From Chloroflexota bacterium (lineage in GTDB: Bacteria > Chloroflexota > Anaerolineae > Anaerolineales > Villigracilaceae): a stretch of DNA of 36,854 nt. Made by a program: the position numbers and the translations under genes. The notes beneath the pieces are model-generated. The model searched no databases and was not told where the DNA came from. It was given only the letters and a program-made list of their open reading frames with translations. The stretch covers positions 1 through 36,854 of the forward strand of contig JAKOVF010000192.1 in the NCBI GenBank assembly GCA_029782225.1. Direction: 5' to 3'. Below, piece by piece: positions 16,617 to 24,133 of the stretch (position 1 is the first letter of the stretch; the number at the start of each line of letters is the position of its first letter).

Positions 16617-18155
16617 ATGAAATCATTGAACATTCTCAGACGAAACATGCGCAGGCATTCGCTTGCGCAAGCCATGGTTGAATTTGCGCTGGTGTTACCC
16701 ATCGTTCTGATATTGCTGGTCGGAATCATTGAATTCTCGCGCCTGTTCTTCGCCTGGCTGCTGGTTGAGAACTCCGCTCGTTTTGGCGTGCGCTATGCAT
16801 CGACCGGCACATATAACCCCATCTATTGCCAGGACCTGGATGGAGATGGAACGCCCTGTGACGGCGCCAGTAAAGAAGAAGAAATCGATGCTGCACGCAT
16901 TCCATCCATCAAAGATGAGACGCGCCGCATCATCGTGGGGTTGAATTACTACTTCAATGTAGCTGGCGTCACCAAGGTCAATGATGAGTATCTCAATGTT
17001 ACGGTTTGCAGAAAAGACCCGTTAGATACTTCCGGCTATGACTTTATTCATCCACAAATGGGTGCGGTTGGCATTACACAATATGCAGGCTGCACTCCAA
17101 ATGAACATCCTGGGGCGCCGGGCGACACGGTATACGTCGCGACCGACTACAACTTCAAATTCATTATTCTTCCGCTTTTTGACATGGGCATGCCGAGGAT
17201 CCATCTGGCTGCATACCGGGAAGCAAAAGTAGAACAGTTCCGTGTGTCCCGACTTCTTAACGTGCCGCCTCCGGGATCGGTCCTGTTACCAGATACGCCA
17301 ACACCGGTACCTCCCGACACGGATACTCCAACCTCCACGAGTACACCTTTACCGCCTACGGAGACCCCCACACCTACGAGTACGCGGACGATAACACCGA
17401 CGCCAACGATTACCAATACGCCGACCATTACAAACACGCCGACGATCACCAAGACGCCTACATCGACGCCCGTGCCTTCATGCACCAACATCTTTGTCAA
17501 TGGCATCACGGTCACATCCAGTGAGTTCCGGGTGGTTGTCCGCAACAATAACTTTGCCCCGGCCTTCCTGACCAATTCCACCCTGTACTGGAACAGGGTG
17601 GGCACGATGACGATGGATTACTTCAGCTTTTCCGGGTCAAGATATTACAACCCGAATCCAAACGTGACCACCTCGCCCATTTCGGCTGCGGCGCCTTCCA
17701 TCCGGCTGAACGGCGGCGGCACAAACGGGACGTGGCTGGCCCACTTTGCCAATACTCCGGTCTTCCAGGGCTATTACGAAGCGATCCTGATCTTCTCATT
17801 CCCGAACTCGGTTACCTGCGAGCTGCATGCGGTGCGGACCGTCCTGACTCCCACCCCGTCGTTCACACCGACGATCACACCGACCCGCACGATCACCCGT
17901 ACACCGACGATCACGCGCACGCCCACCATCACGCTTACGCCGTCGAAGACGCTCACGCCTTCCAAGACGTACACACCATCCAAGACCCTTCCACCTACCG
18001 ATACTCCCACAAAGACACCCGTCCCTAGCAAGACGCCCACTCGAACCAACACGCCGGTGGTCCCGCCGACCAACACAAGGACCAACACGCCAAACATTCC
18101 TACACCAACCAGGACGCCGACAAGGACAACAACGCCTAGCTGCGCAGATTGTTAG
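16617..18155 (+). CDS. Large TadE-like pseudopilin with two Pro/Thr tracts and an inserted beta-domain
   Basis: A 512-residue protein. The TadE anchor is AQAMVEFALVLPIVLILLVG with GIIEFSRLFFAWLLVENSARFG. An exported region runs to about residue 220. A first Thr/Pro tract (~225-285), a domain of about 115 residues with paired Cys (SCTNIFVNGITVTSS to SVTCELHAV), and a second Thr/Pro/Lys tract of about 100 residues follow, ending in a Cys-containing tail. Canonical TadE is much shorter. The layout parallels the first TadE-like gene of this cluster and the lipoproteins near 7.6-8.9 kb. Ribosome-binding site CAGGAG lies 8 nt before the ATG. A strong terminator follows. Confidence 0.85.
   Translation: MKSLNILRRNMRRHSLAQAMVEFALVLPIVLILLVGIIEFSRLFFAWLLVENSARFGVRYASTGTYNPIYCQDLDGDGTPCDGASKEEEIDAARIPSIKDETRRIIVGLNYYFNVAGVTKVNDEYLNVTVCRKDPLDTSGYDFIHPQMGAVGITQYAGCTPNEHPGAPGDTVYVATDYNFKFIILPLFDMGMPRIHLAAYREAKVEQFRVSRLLNVPPPGSVLLPDTPTPVPPDTDTPTSTSTPLPPTETPTPTSTRTITPTPTITNTPTITNTPTITKTPTSTPVPSCTNIFVNGITVTSSEFRVVVRNNNFAPAFLTNSTLYWNRVGTMTMDYFSFSGSRYYNPNPNVTTSPISAAAPSIRLNGGGTNGTWLAHFANTPVFQGYYEAILIFSFPNSVTCELHAVRTVLTPTPSFTPTITPTRTITRTPTITRTPTITLTPSKTLTPSKTYTPSKTLPPTDTPTKTPVPSKTPTRTNTPVVPPTNTRTNTPNIPTPTRTPTRTTTPSCADC
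17293..17478 (+). repeat. Low-complexity Thr/Pro-coding tract 1
   Basis: Degenerate short-period repeats of ACG/CCN/ATT codons (the TITNTP unit recurs) encode the first Pro/Thr linker of the large TadE-like protein. Such tracts are prone to length variation. Confidence 0.85.
17848..18136 (+). repeat. Low-complexity Thr/Pro/Lys-coding tract 2
   Basis: Degenerate repeats of units such as TITRTP and TPSKT encode the C-terminal Pro/Thr/Lys tract of the large TadE-like protein. Confidence 0.85.
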
Positions 18156-18172
18156 CCCTTCATAAGTCAGAA

Positions 18173-18208
18173 AATCCCGGCAGGACTATCTCAGGTCTTG
18201 CCGGGATT
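18173..18208 (+). terminator. Terminator after the pseudopilin cluster
   Basis: A 14-bp stem (18173-18186 with 18195-18208, one G-U pair) with an 8-nt loop. Its 3' arm overlaps the weak -35 of the glmS leader promoter. Confidence 0.75.
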
Positions 18209-18224
18209 CCATTTACGGTATAAT
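18197..18224 (+). promoter_or_regulatory. Promoter of the glmS leader
   Basis: TATAAT at 18219-18224 with CTTGCC at 18197-18202 as weak -35 (16-nt spacer). A start near 18231 would place about 44 nt before the predicted ribozyme cleavage site. Confidence 0.55.
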
Positions 18225-18273
18225 GCTGAAATTCTCTAGATGGAGGTGCAACGACATTTTGATCGGGAAAGAC

Positions 18274-18557
18274 AGCGCATGACCCTGACCTTGAGCCGTT
18301 GTGCAAGGACAGGGTGACGAGGACGAGGGTTCTCCATTGCGAAATGGAGTTAATCTTCCCTCACCCCAACTTCTCTCCCGCTGGGAGATGGTCAAGAGGT
18401 GAGGGAGGAAAAAATCGAAAGTTCAGCGGAAGCCCTCCGGGTGAGCCATCACCCGTTACTCTTTCCCTCCGAAGGCAAACTTTGCATGTGCCGCACGCAA
18501 TTTGCGGTACACCAAGGCCGCGTGAGCAATCAGGCGGACAATCCTGCAAAGGATGGC
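18274..18557 (+). ncRNA. Candidate glmS ribozyme, interrupted by a palindromic repeat
   Basis: Ordered matches to the glmS ribozyme are visible. AGCGC at 18274-18278 gives a predicted cleavage between A18274 and G18275. P1 pairs 18282-18293 with 18304-18315 (one A-A mismatch). The invariant-type TGACGAGG is at 18315-18322. P2 GAGGG (18325-18329) pairs CCCTC (18433-18437). AATCGAAAGTTCAGCGGAAG (18413-18432) parallels the conserved AUCGA...UUCGGCGGAUG. P3 pairs 18438-18442 with 18451-18455. The P3 loop GCCATC (18445-18450) is complementary to GATGGC (18552-18557), as in pseudoknot P3.1. P4 CTTTGC (18480-18485) pairs GCAAAG just 5' of it. A GCGA-capped 7-bp hairpin (18332-18349) and a repeat (18356-18412) are extra. 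A weak point is an A-A replacing one P2.2 pair. GlcN6P-triggered self-cleavage would lower glmS expression. Confidence 0.75.
18356..18412 (+). repeat. Palindromic element inserted in the glmS leader
   Basis: Outer arms TCCCTCACC (18357-18365) and GGTGAGGGA (18398-18406) and inner arms CTCCC/GGGAG form a long hairpin of a type common between bacterial genes. AATC occurs on both sides (18352-18355 and 18413-18416), consistent with a short target duplication. Removing one copy restores a continuous ribozyme-like TTAATCGAAAG. Confidence 0.75.
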
Positions 18558-18565
18558 AAATACAT

Positions 18566-18648
18566 GTCATTGCGAGCGCCATAGGCGCGAAGCAATCTCC
18601 TAATAAGTTGAGATTGCTTCGTCGCAACTAACACTCCTCGCAAGGACA
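18566..18648 (+). repeat. Intergenic palindromic repeat (CATTGCGAG family)
   Basis: TGTCATTGCGAG (18566-18577) pairs with CTCGCAAGGACA (18637-18648, one mismatch), and GAAGCAATCTC pairs with GAGATTGCTTC in the centre. Repeats of this general form are widespread between genes in many bacteria. It lies between the ribozyme 3' end and the glmS ribosome-binding site. Confidence 0.85.
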
Positions 18649-18675
18649 AGGATTAAATAAATCGGAGGATCCCCT

Positions 18676-20517
18676 ATGTGTGGAATCGTCGGATATGTCG
18701 GCCCGCGTGATGCGACGCCGATCATCCTCAATGGCCTGAAAAGGCTGGAATACCGCGGCTATGACTCGGCTGGAGTCGCCGTTCTAAACGGCGGCCGGAT
18801 CGAGGTCCGCAGAGACGCGGGTAAGTTATCCCAACTGGTAGATCTGATTAGCAAATCTCCAATTGAAGGCGCGCCGGGGATTGGTCACACGCGCTGGGCA
18901 ACGCACGGAGCGCCGTCTGCCCGTAATGCACATCCGCATGTCGGAAACTCAGGACGTATGGTCGTTGTGCATAACGGTATCGTCGAGAATTTCCTTGAGC
19001 TGAAAGATGAACTCAGCGCCGAAGGCGTGACGTTCAACTCGGATACTGATACCGAGACAATCGTACATCTCGCAGAACATCATCAGGCAGCCGGTGTGAA
19101 TCTGGAAGAGGCCGCGCGGCGCACGTTCAACCAGATCGAGGGCGCAAACGTGGTGGTGCTGCTCTCGGCAGCCGAGCCGGATAAGATCGTGACGGCACGC
19201 ATTGGCAATGCCGGTGGCGTCGTAATTGGTCTGGGTGAAGGCGAAAACTTCATCGCTTCCGATATTCCCGCCATCCTGGAACACACCCGCAAAGTGATAT
19301 TTCTTGAGTCACGCCAGATGGCGATTGTGACCTGCAACAATGTTCGGATTGAAACACTGGACGGGAAAGTTGTCAGGCCTGAAGTACATACCATTGCCTG
19401 GGACGCCGTTGCGGCGGAGAAGGGCGAGTTTCGCCATTTCATGCAAAAAGAAATCCATGAGCAGGTGCGCGCGTTGACAGATACACTCGCCGGCCGTGTG
19501 GATTTTAATACCGGGCGTATCCGCCTCCCGGAACTCAACCTCACGCCCGAACTTGCGAAAAGGATTCAGCGCATTTACATCACAGCCTGCGGGACGGCAG
19601 CCTATGCCGGCATGGTTGGAAAGTATCTCATCGAGAAAATCGCACGCATCCCCGTGGAAGTGGTGATCGGCTCAGAGTTCCGTTACAGCGATCCGATCAT
19701 CGACTCGAATACCGTCGTGCTGGCAATTTCCCAATCCGGTGAGACTGCAGACACACTGGCGGCGATGGAGGAAGGACGCAGCAAGGGCGCAATGGTATGG
19801 AGCATAGTCAACGCGATCGGGTCACAGGCCATGCGCGTGGCCGACGGTTACATCTCGATGCAATCTGGACCTGAGATTGGCGTGGCCTCGACCAAGGCCT
19901 TTACCGCCCCATTGGTTGACCAGTACATGCTGGCAATCCTGCTGGCTGACCTGCGCGGCGTCATTGACGATCCGACCCGCCGCGCGCTGGTCGCTGACCT
20001 GCGTCTCGTTCCGGACCTGGCAGGCCGCGTACTCGAGAGAGACGCTGAGGTGGAAAAGGTAGCGCATGTGCTGAAAGACATCCGCGACTGTCTCTATCTC
20101 GGGCGCGGGATCAACATGCCCATTGCCTATGAAGGCGCCCTGAAGCTCAAGGAAATCTCATACATCCACGCCGAGGGCTACCCCGCGGGCGAAATGAAGC
20201 ATGGACCGATCGCTCTGATTGACGAGGTCATGCCAGTGCTGTGCATCGCACCAAAAGACCCCTGGCATGAAAAGATGATCTCGCAAATCCAGCAGGCTAA
20301 AGCGCGCGGCGGCACAGTGATCGCGGTGGCGACGGAAGGCGATGCACTAATCAAGGAAATGGCAGATCATGTGTTGTGGGTTCCCGAAGCGCCGTGGATG
20401 CTTTCCCCGGTCATCACAGTCATACCTCTTCAATTGCTAGCCTATCACATCGCAGCCATCCGTGGATTGGACGTGGATCAGCCGCGAAATCTCGCGAAGA
20501 GTGTAACGGTGGAATGA
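18676..20517 (+). CDS. glmS: Glutamine-fructose-6-phosphate aminotransferase (isomerizing)
   Basis: A 613-residue enzyme making glucosamine-6-phosphate from fructose-6-phosphate and glutamine, the entry to UDP-GlcNAc and cell-wall synthesis. The N-terminal MCGIVGYVG supplies the catalytic Cys exposed after Met removal (Ntn-type glutaminase, about 2-240, with RWATHG and HNGIVEN). Two SIS sugar-isomerase domains follow (about 290-430 and 460-600) with SQSGETADT and the C-terminal PRNLAKSVTVE loop that is diagnostic of GlmS. The ATG at 18676 has CGGAGG 7 nt upstream. The long leader carries a candidate glmS ribozyme, giving feedback by the product. No co-transcribed partner is evident; a hairpin follows the stop. 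Confidence 0.98.
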   Translation: MCGIVGYVGPRDATPIILNGLKRLEYRGYDSAGVAVLNGGRIEVRRDAGKLSQLVDLISKSPIEGAPGIGHTRWATHGAPSARNAHPHVGNSGRMVVVHNGIVENFLELKDELSAEGVTFNSDTDTETIVHLAEHHQAAGVNLEEAARRTFNQIEGANVVVLLSAAEPDKIVTARIGNAGGVVIGLGEGENFIASDIPAILEHTRKVIFLESRQMAIVTCNNVRIETLDGKVVRPEVHTIAWDAVAAEKGEFRHFMQKEIHEQVRALTDTLAGRVDFNTGRIRLPELNLTPELAKRIQRIYITACGTAAYAGMVGKYLIEKIARIPVEVVIGSEFRYSDPIIDSNTVVLAISQSGETADTLAAMEEGRSKGAMVWSIVNAIGSQAMRVADGYISMQSGPEIGVASTKAFTAPLVDQYMLAILLADLRGVIDDPTRRALVADLRLVPDLAGRVLERDAEVEKVAHVLKDIRDCLYLGRGINMPIAYEGALKLKEISYIHAEGYPAGEMKHGPIALIDEVMPVLCIAPKDPWHEKMISQIQQAKARGGTVIAVATEGDALIKEMADHVLWVPEAPWMLSPVITVIPLQLLAYHIAAIRGLDVDQPRNLAKSVTVE

Positions 20518-20524
20518 ACGAAAT

Positions 20525-20557
20525 AGGTGACAGCCACTTGCAAAGTGGCTGTCACCT
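20525..20557 (+). terminator. Hairpin after glmS
   Basis: A perfect 15-bp stem (20525-20539 with 20543-20557) with a 3-nt loop, then TAATTT. The T-run is weak. It resembles other long perfect hairpins at gene ends in this window. Confidence 0.7.
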
Positions 20558-20577
20558 TAATTTGTGGAGGTTTTCTC

Positions 20578-21009
20578 ATGCGCCCGGATTGGGACTCGTA
20601 TTTTCTCAAGATCGCCTATGCTGTTTCAGAGCGCAGCACCTGTGACCGTGCTTTTGTCGGTTGCGTGCTCGTACTGGAAAAGCGCATCCTGACCACGGGG
20701 TTCAACGGCTCTCCAGCAGGACAGGCTCACTGCGACGAAGTGGGACATTTAATGGTGGATGGTCACTGCGCGCGCACGATCCATGCTGAGACGAATGCCA
20801 TCATCCAGGCAGCTCTACATGGGGTCTCGACACGCGGTGCGACGTGTTATGTAACTCATCTGCCCTGCATCAATTGCACCAAGGTCCTGATCAACGCCGG
20901 CATCGTTCGCATCGTGTACAGCACTTCCTATCGAACCGATGAGCATGCCCTGGAGTTTTTGAAAGCCGCCAACATCGAGGTCTTTCAAAAGGAATTCACG
21001 CCGGAATAA
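20578..21009 (+). CDS. dCMP deaminase-like cytidine deaminase family protein
   Basis: A 143-residue zinc-dependent deaminase, most like deoxycytidylate deaminase (dCMP to dUMP, supplying thymidylate synthesis) and the ComEB group. The catalytic motif HAE (His69) and PCxxC (Cys97, Cys100) coordinate zinc, and Glu71 is the proton shuttle. An extra Cys/His cluster (HCDEVGH, about 51-57, and C64) resembles the second zinc site of dCMP deaminases. The ATG at 20578 follows GTGGAGG. A longer frame to 20527 would read through the glmS terminator hairpin and is rejected. It is a single gene, convergent with the next one. Confidence 0.92.
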   Translation: MRPDWDSYFLKIAYAVSERSTCDRAFVGCVLVLEKRILTTGFNGSPAGQAHCDEVGHLMVDGHCARTIHAETNAIIQAALHGVSTRGATCYVTHLPCINCTKVLINAGIVRIVYSTSYRTDEHALEFLKAANIEVFQKEFTPE

Positions 21010-21043
21010 TCTGGCTTTTCCAGGCTTCAGGCAGCCGCGGAGA

Positions 21044-21577
21044 TCAGGGAGTCGCGGTAAAGGTTGCGGTCGCCGTAGGGACAGGTGAAGGGGTAAACGA
21101 TGGAGTTGGCGTCGGAGGCGGAGCGAAGATGGGTAAGGCCGCAGTGTTAACCCCGGGGTTGATCTGCAAATCCTTCGCCATTGCCCAGCAGGGGTCATGA
21201 TAGAACGGGTTCTCTACGATCCACCAACTGCCAAGAGCATCGCGGCCAAGCAACGGTACACGGATACTTTTTTTCAGACCGCTGATCACTTCATACACCG
21301 GTCCTGGACCTGCCCAGCACAGCGTCGGTGTCAGCACCAGAGCTTCCTGAGGTGCAGGGCTGACGGGCAGCATCGCCGTTGCAGTAGGAAGGTTCAAAGG
21401 TGTGACCAGGGAGGAAGGCGTTGGTATGGGACTGGAGGTCGGCAGTGCAGTCAATGTGGCAGCCAGGGCAGTGGCGGTGCGCGCAGCAGCAGAGAGTCCA
21501 CCCGCCGAAGGCAAATTGCATGCAACCACCAGAAGGAGCGTCCCAAATACCACCAAACGAGACGCAGTTTTATTCAC
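21044..21577 (-). CDS. SH3-like domain lipoprotein
   Basis: A 177-residue lipoprotein with a GTG start at 21577 (GAGGAG 8 nt upstream). The lipobox is LLVVAC (Cys20). A Thr/Pro/Ala linker runs to about 75, then a compact domain of about 65 residues (LTPTLCWAGPGPVYEVISGL ... WWIVENPFYHDPCWAMAKDL). That domain looks like a bacterial SH3 domain with two Cys that could form a disulfide. The protein ends in another Pro/Thr tail of about 25 residues. SH3b domains often bind cell-wall peptides, so a surface or wall-associated role is plausible, but the function is unknown. Confidence 0.82.
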   Translation of the reverse strand: MNKTASRLVVFGTLLLVVACNLPSAGGLSAAARTATALAATLTALPTSSPIPTPSSLVTPLNLPTATAMLPVSPAPQEALVLTPTLCWAGPGPVYEVISGLKKSIRVPLLGRDALGSWWIVENPFYHDPCWAMAKDLQINPGVNTAALPIFAPPPTPTPSFTPSPVPTATATFTATP

Positions 21578-21713
21578 GGTATCTACTCCTCACGAAAGCG
21601 GCAAATCCCGTAACTCATTATAAGCTCTGCCCACGAAAACACGTCAGAAACTCGGGAAAATCCCTATCCCGCGCGGCAATTTGCAAATGACCCGGTTGTG
21701 ATAGACTCATCCC

Positions 21714-23138
21714 ATGAAATCCAATACACGTGTGGAACGTGACTCACTTGGTGAAGTCACTGTCCCTGCTGATGCGCTCTATGGTGCACAAACACAGCGG
21801 GCTTTGGACAATTTCCGCATCTCAGGGCTTCGGCCGCGCCCGGCCTTTATCTGGTCCATGGCGGTGATCAAGCGAGCGGCCGCCGCGGTCAACCGGGACC
21901 TCGGCCTGCTCGATGCCCAAAAAGCAGATTCCATCATCCAGGCTGCCCAGGAAGTCATTGATGGCAAATGGAATGACCAGTTCGTGGTGGACCCGTTCCA
22001 GGCGGGTGCCGGGACCAGCCATCACATGAACGTCAACGAGGTCATTGCCAACCGCGCCACACAGATTCTGGGCGGGAAACTTGGCGAGTATCGCGTCAAC
22101 CCGAATGACGATGTCAACATGTCGCAATCCACCAACGACACGATTCCCACCGCCATTCGTCTCGGCTGCCTCTGGCGTTTGGATGAATTGCTCGGCGTGC
22201 TAAAAAATCTGGCCGATGCATTAAACGGAAAGGCCAGAGATTTTGACGATATCGTCAAGTCGGGCCGCACGCATTTGCAGGATGCGGTGCCAGTAAGATT
22301 GGGACAGGAACTGGGCGCATACGCGAGAGCCGTGGAACGCGACGCCGAACGCATCCGGGGTGCGGCTGAGGGGCTGAGTCGGCTTGGGATTGGCGGAACA
22401 GCTACCGGGTCCGGTCTGAACGCTCATCCCGAGTATCACGCCCGCATGGTCCGCGAGCTATCCAGACTGACCGGACTGGAATTGCGAGAGTCCGACAACT
22501 TATTCGAGTCCATGCAATCGATGGCAGACGCATCCGCCTTCTCCGCTTCGATCCGCACTCTGGCATTGACCTTGATCCGCATCGCCAATGATTTCCGCCT
22601 GCTGGCATCCGGCCCATCGACTGGTCTTGATGAAATCCGCCTGCCTGCGCTCCAGCCGGGTTCAAGCATCATGCCTGGCAAGGTGAACCCGGTCATGGCG
22701 GAGATGCTGGATATGGCGATGATGCACATAGTTGGAATGGATACGACGGTCGCGCTGGCCTCACAGGCAGGTCAGTTGGAGCTGAATGTGATGATGCCAG
22801 TGATCGCGTATGAGTTATTCGAGATGATGCACATCACCATCGAAGCCGTGCGGACGTTTACCGACAAGGCCGTATACGGACTGGAAGCCAACCGCGAAAA
22901 AGCGGAAGGCTGGCTGGAAAAGAATGCGATCATCGCTACAGCGTTGAACCCATTGATCGGATATGCCCAGGGTGCCGAGCTGGTGAAAGAGGCCGTCAAA
23001 CGCAACGTTTCCATTCGCGAGGTGGCAGTGGAACGAGCAAAGGCTGGAACGCTCAAACATCGCGATGAAAACAGGACTGTGACCATAGAAGAAATTCAAT
23101 CTACGCTCGGGGATTTGCGCAAGATGACCGGAAAGTAA
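21714..23138 (+). CDS. Aspartase/fumarase family lyase (class II fumarase or aspartate ammonia-lyase)
   Basis: A 474-residue tetrameric lyase of the fumarase/aspartase superfamily. The family signature GSSIMPGKVNP (about 316-326) carries the catalytic loop Ser. QAGAGTSHHMNVNEVIANRA, NMSQSTNDTIPTA and SGRTHLQDAVPV are visible. The motifs are mixed: MSQSTND and QAGAGTS lean to aspartase, while GRTHLQDA and PGKVNP lean to fumarase, so I leave the substrate open. Either way fumarate is a substrate or product, linking to the TCA cycle or aspartate degradation. The start is the first Met of the conserved N-terminus. The gene stands alone, with repeats just after its stop. Confidence 0.9.
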   Translation: MKSNTRVERDSLGEVTVPADALYGAQTQRALDNFRISGLRPRPAFIWSMAVIKRAAAAVNRDLGLLDAQKADSIIQAAQEVIDGKWNDQFVVDPFQAGAGTSHHMNVNEVIANRATQILGGKLGEYRVNPNDDVNMSQSTNDTIPTAIRLGCLWRLDELLGVLKNLADALNGKARDFDDIVKSGRTHLQDAVPVRLGQELGAYARAVERDAERIRGAAEGLSRLGIGGTATGSGLNAHPEYHARMVRELSRLTGLELRESDNLFESMQSMADASAFSASIRTLALTLIRIANDFRLLASGPSTGLDEIRLPALQPGSSIMPGKVNPVMAEMLDMAMMHIVGMDTTVALASQAGQLELNVMMPVIAYELFEMMHITIEAVRTFTDKAVYGLEANREKAEGWLEKNAIIATALNPLIGYAQGAELVKEAVKRNVSIREVAVERAKAGTLKHRDENRTVTIEEIQSTLGDLRKMTGK

Positions 23139-23140
23139 TC

Positions 23141-23259
23141 GGTGGTCGAGTAGCCCCGAGTGTAGGTAGAGGGGCGTATCGAGACCACCATGCAAGAAAA
23201 TCCTTTCGTTCAGAGTTGGTCTCGATACGGCAGACGAACACTGCCTACTCGACCATCGG
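23141..23259. repeat. Paired palindromic intergenic repeats
   Basis: Unit 1 (23141-23189) is an imperfect palindrome starting GGTGGTCGAGTAGCC and ending TATCGAGACCACC. Unit 2 (23217-23259) carries GGTCTCGATACGGC ... CTACTCGACCATC, so the two share end sequences. They lie between the lyase and the permease and may terminate transcription, but look like mobile palindromes. Confidence 0.8.
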
Positions 23260-23270
23260 ATTGACCATAA

Positions 23271-23987
23271 GTGCCCATCCTCATCGCGCTCATCATCTTT
23301 TTGGGATCATTCACCCAAAGCCTGACCGGTTTCGGCAGCGCTCTCGTCGCCATGGCGTTACTGCCTCCCCTGCTTGGCCTGGACATTTCCTCTCCTCTTG
23401 TGGCCGGGACCGCACTCGGCCTTGAAACGCTGATGCTCATTCGTTATCGTGAATCGCTCAAGATTGATTCCATCTGGCGCGTTCTGGCCGCTTCGCTGAT
23501 CGGCGTACCGCTGGGCGTCTATTTCCTGAGCCGGATTGATGAGAACATCGCCCTGTTCGCGCTCGGCATTGTGATCGCAGGTTATGCAATGTACGCACTT
23601 TTTGGCTTCCGCCTGCCGGAGTTGACCCATCCACTCTGGGCATGGACAGCCGGCCTGGTCAGTGGGATGCTTGGGGGGGCCTATAACACATCCGGGCCGG
23701 CGGTGGTGATGTATGGTAATTGCCGCCGCTGGAATGCCGGGGAGTTCAAAAGCAATGTCTCAGGCTTTTTCGTCATTAACAGCGTGATGGTCACGGCAAG
23801 TCACTTCTTCAGCGGACATTTCACAGCAGATGTGACACGCATCTTTTGGTTTGCCATTCCTGCCATGTTCACAGGTTTCCTGGCCGGGCAAACCCTGGAT
23901 CGATGGATCAGCCCGTCGTTGTTCAGGAAGCTGGTCTTGATTCTGCTTGTCATATTGGGCGCGAGGCTGATCGCGGTCAGCATTTAG
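23271..23987 (+). CDS. TauE/SafE family membrane permease
   Basis: A 238-residue polytopic membrane protein with about eight hydrophobic segments. The two halves start with related motifs, LGSFTQSLTGFGSALVAM (near the N-terminus) and VSGMLGGAYNTSGPAVVMY (about 124-142), as in TauE/SafE transporters. Those proteins export or take up sulfonates, sulfite or other small organic anions. The substrate is unknown. The start is the GTG at 23271, directly after the repeat region; no strong ribosome-binding site was found. No sulfur-metabolism gene lies next to it. Confidence 0.85.
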   Translation: MPILIALIIFLGSFTQSLTGFGSALVAMALLPPLLGLDISSPLVAGTALGLETLMLIRYRESLKIDSIWRVLAASLIGVPLGVYFLSRIDENIALFALGIVIAGYAMYALFGFRLPELTHPLWAWTAGLVSGMLGGAYNTSGPAVVMYGNCRRWNAGEFKSNVSGFFVINSVMVTASHFFSGHFTADVTRIFWFAIPAMFTGFLAGQTLDRWISPSLFRKLVLILLVILGARLIAVSI

Positions 23988-24133
23988 CCGTTAGCAGTTG
24001 GCCTTTGGCACCGGGACTGGGGCACACTTCCTGGATGCTTCTCTTGTCCAAAAGGGACTTTTCCTGTATGCTTGCAATCAAGTCAAGGCGAATAAGTTCT
24101 GTATCTGGAGAAAAACTTTAAAGGCACTCGAAC

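Noticed and set aside
17293..18136. Regular short repeats that could suggest a CRISPR array
   Set aside because: They are in frame and encode Thr/Pro tracts; there are no constant repeats with unique spacers and no cas genes.
20527..20577. N-terminal extension of the dCMP deaminase
   Set aside because: It would translate the glmS terminator hairpin; the ATG at 20578 has a proper ribosome-binding site and the family N-terminus.
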